A stretch of 64,000 nucleotides of DNA from the NCBI RefSeq assembly GCF_964340395.1, contig NC_135554.1, forward strand, positions 15,975,592 to 16,039,591, written 5' to 3'. Position 1 is the first letter of the stretch. Each line of letters begins with the position of its first letter. Shown one piece after another: positions 30,501 to 43,400 of the stretch. The translations under genes were made by a program, and so were the position numbers. The stretch comes from Glandiceps talaboti (Eukaryota > Hemichordata > Enteropneusta > Spengelidae). Under the pieces are notes generated by a model. The model saw nothing but the letters and a program-made list of their open reading frames with translations, was not told the origin of the DNA and did no database searches.

Positions 30501-33500
30501 CTGAGTCTGAGGTATCAACACCTGTAATAGAAACCACAGCAGCAGACGAGACTGACATACCATATACTACTTCACCACATACCATGTTAACAGCAGCACC
30601 AGCTTCAACTATAACCACACATCTGACATCATCTCCAATGACACTACAGACAACTAGTTCAACACAGTCTTCAGAGCCTACAACACTGGCAGAGGAAACA
30701 AGTACAAAGACAACAACCTTAGTACCAACCTCAACTATGCCCTCAACTATGGAAAGCACAACAGGATCCGCAACCACGATGATGACAACACCAAATCAAA
30801 CCACAACAGTTACATCTACAGTCAAGCCTTTAACAACTTCACAGACACCATCAGGAACTGAAGGTAGTTCGAAACTGACAACCATTGCATCAGAAGCAAC
30901 AACAGAATCATTGACAAAGGTAACCACAGTAGCAGGGGAGACTGATGCTACATTGACGACTGTTCCTTATAATGTGACTACAACTTCGCCAACACCAGTC
31001 ACTACAATTGAACCAACAACTTCTCAGACTGTGACGATATTGACTGAAGTTTTGGTATCAACTACACTGCCATCAACAACTACAACAGAAAGAATCAGAT
31101 CATCTTTACCAACAGTCTCAACTGGAACCACTGAGAGTGTTCAGTTTTCATCTACAACAGACACAGTTTCATCTACTGAAGCAGACACAGATATAACAAC
31201 TTTGACTACAGCAATGGAGAATATCACAATGTCCACACTACCAGTAATAACCACAGCACCACCAGGTATGCTCAAATGTATTTCTTTACCCCACATACAA
31301 AAGAATTACAGTCATACTCTATTCGTTTTGGGTCATATTGTTCTCACTTTAGTTGGAAACGCGTGACAAAACAGCTGTAAGACATGACAGTTTAAAGTTG
31401 ACACCAAATTCGACTAAAACGTTTAATTTTAGGGCGATATAAATGAATAATAATAGACTTTATTTAAACTCGATAGTCTTCTCATTTCTATATATCTACC
31501 TCTTTTCATGAGGGTCAAGTTATTATAACTCCTAACACAGACCTAAAACTATACCAAGTTCCCAATTAATATACAGTTTAGTTGATTTGGCTACATCATA
31601 CCATTTGGTGAACGAATTCATCACATAATCATTACTAAAACGTTTGTAAATGTGATTCATTTATAACAAACAATTGTTGGTGACATGCATGTGTAATGTT
31701 TAGTAACTTAAAGATATGCAATTAACAACCACAGTTGAAGCATTGTAAATTAGTTTTTCTATCTCTCTAGATCCCTTAATTGGCTTCCAAGTCACTGACG
31801 CCAGTGCGACAGTTGCATTTGTAGGATGGGAAATTCGTACAGACAGTTCTGTGACACATGTGACAGTAGAATATTTTCCTAAAGGAGGTTTACAGCCAGG
31901 TTCTGGATTTGACACTTTGCAATGGTTGAGTTCTGTGAGAATCCCAGTTGAACGTGGTGAAACTGATTTAATCCAGCTAAATCCCAACACCGAATACATG
32001 TACAGACTAGTTCTAATAGAAAATGCCAATGACAATGAAGTCAAAATTACTGATCCTCAATACTTTACTACAAAAGGTAAGACGTTTCATCACAGTTGCT
32101 AATTTATTTTTTCATTTCCAGGACGATACTAAGATAAGTTCGTAATTTGTGTTGTGATGAGGAGCAAAGTGAATGTCCACACCCTGGAAACAGAATCGTC
32201 CAACAGTTAACATAGACAAATAAGAACTTTATTTATAAGATGTCAATTTTGGTACTTCCATGACGTAAATGTGGGACTACAACAATATAATCAGAAATGA
32301 AGAATATAAACTGAGACTTTTTAAGAATGGAATTGATCAGAAATAAAGAATACATATGACTTTTTATTACTTGAATTTCGCTTTTTAACCCCTGTCTATA
32401 TAATTTTGAAATCATGAAACTCATAAGTAAAAAATAACCTTTTACAGCTGTGCCACTGCCAATAAGAGTAGATGTTACAGATGTTGGAGAAGATTCGGCA
32501 AACATACAGTGGGAAATGCTGGATGACCCTTCCCTTATCGGATCAGTGACTCTTAAATACAAACCAGAAGGGGATGGGGCATGGATAAGTGTTGTATTAC
32601 CAGACCCAACAAGTGGTTCTTTGAAACTGTCAGATCTAATCCCATCAACAAAATATGAGTTTCAGTTTGATGGTTACAGTACTGATGGCACTGCCAGTGA
32701 TTCAACACCAGTGTATGAGTTTACAACTCTTAAAGGTAAATCGCTGTGTATATACATACATGATCTGAGGATTGCGAGACAAGTGTGATTTTGACTTTAT
32801 AACAGAATTAGTACCAATAACGTGAACTAAGGTAACTTAGGTGTTACTTATACAGTTCACCATAAACTATGACATTAAAAAAACCGACACATCCCATTCA
32901 TTTTACCCACACCTGAATAGTATGCATGTAATGTGCCACTCACTGTAACTTAATAATGAAAACATAACAAATGCTACATCGAAACTATATTTTTGTCTTC
33001 AGAAATGCTGATTCCATATGATTTGCAAATGGTAAACATCAAACCCAGGGCAGCTACGTTAACTTGGAAGATGAACGAAAACTCCACTATCGCCGGCTCT
33101 ATGTTGAGGATGAGATCACTAGACGCTCCAAGTAGTAGAACGATCGGAGATACCTGGCAAAACGTATCGTTCGTACCTCGTTCCAATCTATCTGTCACAG
33201 TTACTGACCTGACACCGAACAACGATTATGACCTTTATCTTTTATCAGTCACTATGGATGACACACGGTCAAAAGAATCAGACATAATCTCTTTGAAGAC
33301 ATTTGGTGAGTACTAATAGTTTTGGTTGTGCTCTGTGTTGATGCATAGCAAAGGTGTATTTCTCTGCAGCCATGCTACCAAATCTACTTTCTTAAATCAA
33401 AATTCATCTTGAAATATCACCCTTTGTGAAATTCCAAATAGTGGCATGAGTACATTCTAGTTTTGATATGCAATTTTAATCGAGTATTTGTTTATTCCAC

Positions 33501-36500
33501 TACAGCTGTGCCATTGCCAACTGACCTGGTAATATCAAACATAACAAATAGTATTGCAACAGTTTCATGGTCAGTTCCCGAAGATGAAGATCTTATTGGA
33601 AAGATTGTCCTGCAATACAAATCGGGTGATAATGACGAATGGCAGAATGTGACTGTTACACCATCTACTAACTCAGTTAAGCTCTCTAACCTGAAAGCTG
33701 TCACGGAATATACTATAAGAGTTGTAATAGAAAGTAAAAATGGCCAGCAATCTAGAACAACTGACACGGTTACCTTTGACACCACACCAGGTAAGCCTAC
33801 ATCACAAGGACCAGAAAGAAAATGACAAGAGTATAACAACACAAGAACAATGTGTGTCATATTAAACATTTGTTTTTCCTTTTCAGAGTAAACATAGTCA
33901 GCGTCCTGCCTGTTGTCACAACGTGTTTGTAACATTTGCAAACGTTTAGTCATTAAAGGCAATGAGCATATAAATAGGCATTCATATCATATAGAAAACC
34001 AACTGTGTAGAGTCACGTGGTAAATATTTCATAAACCTAGGGGAGTTAGCTTGGTATCGGTCCATCGATAGCGTTATGCCGTTAGATACCTGAATGAATG
34101 GAATTTGCATTGTATCTTCGAAAGATCGAGGATTTTACAGATGGGGAATAATAAACTGTGTGCAAAGGTTTTCTTTCACATGCAGTAGGTTCATTCTTAC
34201 TACATTTCGTATCTTATTTTCTTTAGGGCTTCCATATGACATTCAAGTGGTAGACATCTCTACAAACAAAGCCACGATCACTTGGTCTATAGACGTTGAT
34301 TCAGTTGTGACAAGTTCTATAGTACAATATAAACCTACATCTAGCAGTAGAGACTGGAAAAATTCACCAGTTATTGCATCATCTTTGACATCAGTGACAC
34401 TAACAGACCTGTCTCCTGACACAAAGTATACCTTTAGATTACTATCAACCATAGAGCATGATGGCACACCCTATGCTGGGGATGAATTTACTTTCAACAC
34501 AGAAGGTGAGACTATCTATGTCCCTCCCATAGATCTATAAAGATAGGCAAGTGTAATGCTATTCCAGACACAATACTGCCGTAGAACTTCGAAAAGATAT
34601 TTCTAATATTGTTAATAGCCAAGCAAGCGCATTCGAAGAAGGTCAGGTATTTTCCCGGCTCTTTTTACCCTGCTTTACTATTCTTTTATACTATCTTGTA
34701 TATTGTATATGTTATTCATTCACTTTATTTGGGCAATATGGAACATTTATAAATATTTACAATGAACTATTCCTTCATTTTCTCAACAGCTGTGCCATTG
34801 CCTACAGATGTATTAGTTACAAACATAACAAGTGATGGAGCAACAATATCATGGACGGTTCCTGATAATGAAGATGAAGACCTCATTGGAAATAGCGTAA
34901 TTCAGTACAAAGCAGATGATGATGACTGGCAAAGTACTGCTGTTATGCCACCAACTGGTTCAGCCAGGCTGTTTGATTTAGAACCTGGCAAAAATTATAG
35001 TGTGCGAATTATGGTTGAAAGTCAAGATGGTCAGAAAAACAGGACCACAGAGAGTATTATGTTTCAGACAACGAAAGGTCAGAAAACAATATTGAAAGTT
35101 ACCAGTTATGCAGTAATGCTCGATAACAGTGCTTATAAAAGTTGTGCTTCTGCCGCTTTGATAAATATTACGCAATTGTTTTTATGAATAAATACCGCTA
35201 TAGAAAATGCTTGCTTTCCATCGACTACATGATTTCTTACTTTCGCTTTCATAAGGCATAGCGAAGTGCTAATAAGAACACCATTCTTCGTTGGAGTTTC
35301 AATCATTGTAATTATGCCGAAAATGATAAAATATTTGAAACTCTTGTTTTTATCAATACATTCTGCATAATGTTATGAATTGGCATATTGCATGTTGTGT
35401 AAGCATTTACTTCGTAGCTACAAGCAGCTTTTACAATGTAACACCCTACATGACTGTCATGAAGTCAATATGTTAAGGATTGTTCACCAAGGTGCATGAA
35501 TATTTGTTTTAGGAGAACTGACCGTAACCCCTGATATATCTGCCAGCAAACATTCCAAACTATTCATTGTAGTTGTACGAAAAGAAAGGCAATTTACATA
35601 TTTCCTCTCAAACAATCAGCTGTATCTGTACCAACTGACGTCCAAGTAACCGACATTTAAACTAAGGATGGAGCTACAGTGTCTTGGACTTTTCCTGAAG
35701 ACGGAGACCAACTTGTCAACATAGTAGTTCAGTTCAAATCAATTGACGATAACAAATGGCAGAATATCACTGTCAATACATCGACTGATTCCGTCAGATT
35801 ATCAGATCTAGACCCTGGCAAAAATTACACTGTACGAATTTTGGTCCGAAATGCTGATGGCCAATAGAGTGATGCTACACATATTGTGTTATTCCAAACT
35901 ATATTGATTACACTAGATGTACATGTAATGATAAACAATTCTCTATTAAAGCACAATCGTATAGTATTAGGACGCCATTATCGGATATAATAAATACACA
36001 CACTATATACCGTACACATATTTTGCAACCGCTAAGTTTTTGGGCCTGGCGTAAGGCCATTTTTGTCTCTGTTATTGTTATTGTTAATTAAATTTTCTAA
36101 TGCACTTGATATTTACGATGAGTTTAGATAACGCAGTATCAAGTTAAATGGCGTTAAGCATAGACTCAAATCTGCACATCTTTGCTTTCCATATCAGCTG
36201 TTCCCTTACCAACTGATCTCAGAGTTTCCAACATAACGACGAACGATGCTACAGTATCCTGGACCGTTTCTGAAGAGGCAAATCTCCTTGGTTACATAGT
36301 AGTTCAATGGAAGCCGAATGATAAGGATCAATGGCAAAATGTCACTGTCATTCCGTCCACGGATTCTGTGAGGGTGTCTGGTCTTGAACCCAACAAAACT
36401 TACACAGTTCGGGCTCTTGTTATAAGCCAAGATGGACGGCTCACTGGTTTTACAGAAACAGTTTCATTTAAAACAAGACAAGGTTTGCATTTCAACACAA

Positions 36501-38041
36501 TCGATATGTTTATCACTAAACATTGTACTCCATGTAAAACTGCCAATGCTACTAACCAGTCTCATCATCCTTCTTTCAATTTGAGCAATTCTTTCACATG
36601 TAGGAAACCATTCGGTCGCACGATGTATGACCTTTGCAGTAGAATTTTATTTAAATTGATTGAAAAAATAGAATTGTTTGTCTTTCCGTTGTTAATGTCT
36701 TCATGGGTTGACTAAAATATTAATTATGTAATCTAATTATGTATTGATGTTCCGTATTCATATCTTGTTGGTTTTTGATTGATTTTCACCAAAGTGTATT
36801 AACTATCTTTTTCACAAATCTCGTTCAATGATTAACCCTAGGCTAAGAATTGCGTTTTTACCAACCATTTCCTTACCATTTGCAGCTTTAACATGTGATG
36901 TAAATGTCAATTCTTTTCCTTAAATTTTCTTTTCAGCAAATCTAATTATTCGTCTAATCCATTAAGAATTTCATAACTTTATACTTGTACGATACATTTA
37001 TCCGGGTCGTTATTCTCCGTATATTCATTTATTCATGCATTTAATATTTTACTCGACGCATGCAATCCCTTCCCATCACCGCTTCCAACAATATATTCGT
37101 GCTTAATCATTTGAAATATATTGTTTTTCATGCTCAATAATTCATTTAATTTCAGTACATGTTCTATTAGTTCATTGTTTCTTTACTCATTAAAGTTATT
37201 ACTCCTTCAGTTTACCTGGTCTGTATAGGTCCTGGGTGCCCACTTGCTAGTTTGTACATGAAGTCTGTATAAAGAAAAAGTATTTAGATTTCTATGATTA
37301 ACATTTTATCAAAAACTTTTGTTTTCTTCAAATAGCCGTTGTATTACCTACCAACGTTAAAATCAGTGACATAACTGATAATTCAGCAACAGTATCTTGG
37401 ACGATACCAGGAGATGAGGACTCAATTGGATCGATACTTGTGCAATTTAAGGAAGGGACTCTTGCCGAAACCGATTGGAAAAGCGTAACACTATTACCTT
37501 CAACAGATTCATTTACTATGCGAGACTTGGAACCAGGCATGCATTACACAGTACGTGTAGGAGTTGTAAGTTCGGATGGTTTAACTAGAAGAAACACGAC
37601 CTCAGAAACGTTTGTTACAGGTTCGTTGTACCATTTCCTTTCGTATAAATGTGCGACCTCCGCTATGATAGATACATAGATAAATGGATACACCCACAGA
37701 CATATACATACATACATACATACATACATACATACATACATACATACATACATACATACATTCATTCATTCATTCATACATCCAATGAACATATATACAT
37801 ACATATATGAATACGTACATGCATACGTATCAACATACGTGCGTAAGTACGTAGGAGTGGTAAAATAATGAGTAGAACAGTCCAGATAAATAAATTAAAT
37901 CCTGACGTTTCGAGCTGATATTCTTTCTCATAGGATATTGAGGCAAGATATATATAGTAGGTCAACACCTGACTATATAGCTAAAAATGATTTCCTCAAC
38001 ATCAATCGTTAATACGTACGTCCATCCGTCCGTCCGTCCAT

Positions 38042-38112
<71 letters not shown>

Positions 38113-40363
38113 TACATATATATATATATATATACGTGCGTACGTACATGCATGCATACATACATGGTCACTCTCGGTTACATTAAGACTAAAATGTGTT
38201 GTATCGCCTTCTAAAGTGACACTCTTACAGCCCTCTCAGTACCACATGACATTAATGTTGTAAACATCACAAAATGTCAGGCTACTGTCACGTGGTTACT
38301 GGATGCTAACTCTGGAGTATCAGAATCATTACTTCAATACAAACCAACATCAATGGAATGGACCAATGCATCCACAATACCATCAGACCTTACCGGTGTG
38401 ACAATGGAAGTTAGTTTCACAACTGAAGGCAAATCACATCTGTGTAAGGATATATGACATCAACATTGTCATATATATTCCTATACGTACTAGTTAGAGT
38501 GTGTCCGATTTCGCATTGTTTGTCTTTTTCGATGTAATGTGACCAGGTGGAAACATGCATAACATAGCTAGTCAGTGTTAGTATAATTGCTCTGATGTTA
38601 CTACAATTATTTCGTATCAACTGGAAACCCCTTGATCAAACTTATGTAATCATAGGTTTATTAGAGGAGTTTAACCTTGTTTCTTTCACAATTCTTTTTA
38701 TAAGGTTTACCATTGCCAACAGAAGTAACTATTGGAAACATTACCGGTGATGGAGCTACTGTGTCCTGGACCAACCCTGAAGACGGTAATAATTTGGTTG
38801 GAAACATTATAATACAATACAAAACAGATGATAGTGATACATGGACCAACGTAACTGTGACTCCTCCAGCTGATTCGGTGAGATTGTCAGATCTGGAAGA
38901 CGGCAAAGAGTACACTGTACGTATTGTAGTAGAGACTGCAGATAGTTCAGTTAGCAGTATAACGACTCCTGTCACTTTTGTATCAGGTATGGACTTCACG
39001 TTTTGTTTTGATTAATTTTTCTCTCTGAAATAGGTCAAACATATCCAGTATGATAAGAGACAACAATCAACAAAATTATATGTATATACCATCGTATATC
39101 AATAATATATTTTAAGAGTAATACTGTTTTCTGATTTCCTTTCCCGTTAAGTTACATGCTAGTTATTATGTTATTAATTCAATATTTCTTGTTGCACATT
39201 GGTGAATATACGTGTTAACACCAAATCACACAAGCTTTGCTGTTTGACCAACATCATCGTTCACATACAAGTGCAATTACATATTGTCTCTTTCCCCTGT
39301 GAACATTAACTCTTACAGCTCTCTCATTACCACATGACATTCATGTTGTAAACATCACAACAAGTCAGGCTACTGTCACGTGGTTACTGGACGCTAACTC
39401 TGGAGTATCAGAATCATTACTTCAATACAAAGCAACATCAGACATGGTATGGACCAATGTATCCACAATACCATCAGATATTACCTCTTATACACTAACT
39501 GGTCTGTCAATCAAAACGGAGTACGCAGTGAGATTGTTATCGTTTGGTAGCTATGAGACAAGCACCGGTGTGACAGAGGAAGTTAGTTTCACTACTGAAG
39601 GTACATCGATTTCTTTTGTTTTCTTTATTTACATTGTATCAATTTTATTTGGAAATATGTTTGTATGACTACAACAATCACCCTGTGTGAGGAGTGTGAG
39701 ACGACCACATTAACCCTTTTTCGGTGTATGTGTGTCATGAGATGTGTTTTTGCCTTCGTAGTTTAACAAAGAAAATATATGGCATTGAATTGTCGTTCAA
39801 GGAGGAAAAATCTTTCAAATTTGGTTTAAATAATGTGATGCGGTACAATTGATATTTGATATTTTACTCATTGTTTCTTTACTCATTACAGTTATTACTC
39901 CTTCAGTTTACCTGGTCTTTATAGGTCATGGGTGCCCACTTGCTAGTTTGTACTTGGAGTCTGTATAAAGAAAATGTATTTAGATTTCCATGATTAACAT
40001 TTTTTCAAAAACTTTTGTTTTCTTCAAATAGTCGTTGTATTACCTACCAACGTTAAAATCAGTGACATAACTGATGATTCAGCAACAGTATCTTGGACGA
40101 TACCAGGAGATGAGGACTCTATTGCCTTTATAGTTGTTCAAATCAAGAAAGGGACTGACGCTGAAACCGATTGGAAAAGCGTAACAGTATTACCATCAAC
40201 AGATTCATTTACATTTCGAGACTTGGAACCAGGCATGCATTACACAGTACGTGTAGGGGTTGTAAGTCGGGATGGTTTAACGAGAAGAACCACGACAGCA
40301 GAAACGTTTGTTACAGGTTTGTTGTAACATTTCCTTTGGTATAAATGTGCGAACTCCATTATG

Positions 40364-40429
<66 letters not shown>

Positions 40430-43400
40430 CACCCATAGACACATACATACATACATACATACATACATACATACATACATACATACATACATACATACAT
40501 ACATACATACATCCATGTGAACATACATACATATAAAATGATTACGTACATGCATACCAACATACATACGTACATAGGAGTGCAAAAGTAACGAGTAGAA
40601 CAGCCCTGATAAATAAATTCAATCCTGACGTTTCGAATTGATATTCTTTCTCATATCAAGGCAAGATATATAGTAGGTCATCACCTGACTGTATATCTAA
40701 ATGTTAGGGAATAAAACGACACACCGGAAGTTTTTGTAAACGGTAACATACGCGAAGACAGATCTAGAAGTCACGCGCACCAAAAAAGTACCCAGATAGA
40801 ATAAGAGTAGTTAGATATTAAGGAAAGATGTAAATAACATATTAATTCCATTGGGTTCAAGCGTTCCGAGCAGGGGCATGAGGCAACAATTCTGGTGAAA
40901 TCCGAAATTGATAATGATATACAGGTAATAAAGGCCCGAGTTAGCTATGAGTCACATTTACATACTTACTTCTTTATTTATAGTATATTTTAATAAACTC
41001 ATTATACACGTCTACACATATTTGTTATTTTGGGTATGAGGCCAGAAATGATTATGTGTATGTACTTATACACTTTCTGGTCTTTCAAAAAATGAAACAC
41101 TTTTAATAATCGCAGAAAAAGTTTATATAAATATGGAAGATTCCTAAAAAAAATAAAGTAGCTTTGACACAAGCACCGGTTTGACAGTGGAAGTTAGTTT
41201 CACAACTGAAGGCAAATCACATCTGTGTAAGGAGATATGACATCAACATTGTCATATATATTCCTATACTTACTATACTATAGTATAATTACTCTGATGT
41301 TACTACAATATTTCGTATCAACTGGAAACCCCTTGATCAAACTTATGCAATCATAGGTTTATTAGAGGAGTTTAACCTTCTTTCTTTTATTACAATTTTT
41401 GGTAAGGTTTACCATTGCCAACAGAAATAACTATTGGAAACATTACCAGTGGTGGAGCTACTGTGTCCTGGACCAACCCTGAAGACGATAATAACTTGGT
41501 TGGAAACATTATAATACAATACAAAACAGATGATAGTGATACATGGACCAACGTAACTGTGACTCCTCCAGCTGATTCGGTGAGATTGTCAGATCTGGAA
41601 GACGGCAAAAAGTACACTGTACGTATTGTAGTAGAGACTGCAGATGGTTCAGTTAGCAGTATAACGACTCCTGTCACTTTTGTAACAGGTATGGACTTCA
41701 CGTTTTGTTTTGATTAATTGTTTGATGAGATTTGAACATATCTAGTTTAGATAAGAGACAATCAACACAATAACATTCTATAATCTTATATGTACACTAT
41801 ATTCTTCGTGAAATATTGTTTACTGATTTCTTTTCCTCATTTAGTTAACAGGCTAGTTATTTTGTTGTTCCATCAACATTTCTTATTGCCATGCTAACAC
41901 CACATTCATGAATTGACCTGACAACACCAATATGCACGAGCTTTGCTGTTTGACCAACATCATCGTTTCCATACAAGTGCAATTATATATTGTCTCTTTC
42001 CCTTGTGAACATTCACTCCTACAGCTCTCTCATTACCAAATGACATTCATGTTGTAAGCATCACAAAAAGTCAGGCTACTGTCAAGGGAAAATACAATAT
42101 AAATACTGCTTCTTCTATGCTAATTTTAGGTTAGTATGGGTCGCTAGTCCAAAACCACGTGATACGATCTAGGCCAATGTTAGAATGCTTATTGATATCG
42201 ACGTCTTATAGTTACCAATAATTGGGTTTACATTTTTTGGTAAGGTGTACCACTGCCCAAGGATATATCTATTGGAGATATAACTAGTGATGCAGTTACT
42301 GTGTCCTGGACCAACCCTGAAGATGTCCACCTTATTGGGACCATTGTGGTGCAATACAAGACCGATGATAGTGATGTATGGACCAATGTAACTGTGATTC
42401 CTCAAGCTGATTCAGTGACATTGTCAAATCTGGAGCCTGGTAGAACATACATTTTACGTATTGTAGTTGAGAGTCCAGATGGTTCAGATAGCAGTACATC
42501 AACTCCTTTAACTTTCACCACTGGTATGTAAATCAAGATTTACTTACAATGATCATTTCTATCAACTTGGTGTGTATAATACAATATAGAACATCAAATG
42601 CATCTTTACTTTAGGTTTTCCCTTTCTCGTTTCCTTTTACTCATTACGAATTTAAATCATTACATTCGCTAGCTTTCATCATAAAGATAATATATTGAAT
42701 ATTTCATAATAAATCCTTTTTGATATACTAGTTTCAATTGATACTTTTTTCATTTCCGGTCAACATTTTAGAGTACCGCATGTACCACATGACTTGACTG
42801 TCGTGGACATCACAACCAAGGAAGCCTTTGCTGCGTGGTCCATATATTTAGTATCAACTGGACACCTGTAGATGATAAACTTAATATAATGTTCGCTATC
42901 TTATACAGTAGTTTAAATGTATTTCTTTTTTACAATACTTTGGTAAGGTTTACCATTGCCAACAGGAGTAACTATTGGAAACATTACCGGTGATGGAGCT
43001 ACTGTGTCCTGGACTAACCCCGAAGATGGTAATAACTTGGTTGGAAACATTATAATACAATACAAAACAGATGATAGTGATACATGGACCAACGTAACTG
43101 TGACTCCTCCAGCTGATTCGGTGAGATTGTCAGATCTGGAAGACGGCAAAAAGTACACTGTACGTATTATAGTAGAGACTGCAGATGGTTCAATTAGCAG
43201 TATAACGACTCCTGTCACTTTTGTAACAGGTATGGACTTCACGTTTTGTTTTGATTAATTTTTTGATGAGATATGAACATATCTTGTTTAGATAAGAGAC
43301 AATCAACACAATAACATTCTATATCTTATATGTACACTATATTCTCCGTGAAATATTGTTTACTGATTTCGTTTCCTCATTTAGTAACAGGCTAGTTATT

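Larger units (their letters stand above)
37190..42130 (+). repeat. Older tandem duplication with 2.7-kb period (exons i-j-A1-k / l-(j relic)-A2-(k relic))
   Basis: Exons i and l are 2696 bp apart, A1 and A2 2702 bp, k and its relic 2706 bp, and the intron text between them matches in order. In the second copy only the last 50 bp of exon j remain (about 41164-41214, ACAAGCACCGG onward) and exon k is cut down to its first third. Confidence 0.85.

Noticed and set aside
26584-30777. Long antisense open frames across the mucin exon
   Set aside because: They arise because ACA/ACC/ACT-rich coding sequence rarely makes stops on the other strand; they have no domain and mirror the repeat period.
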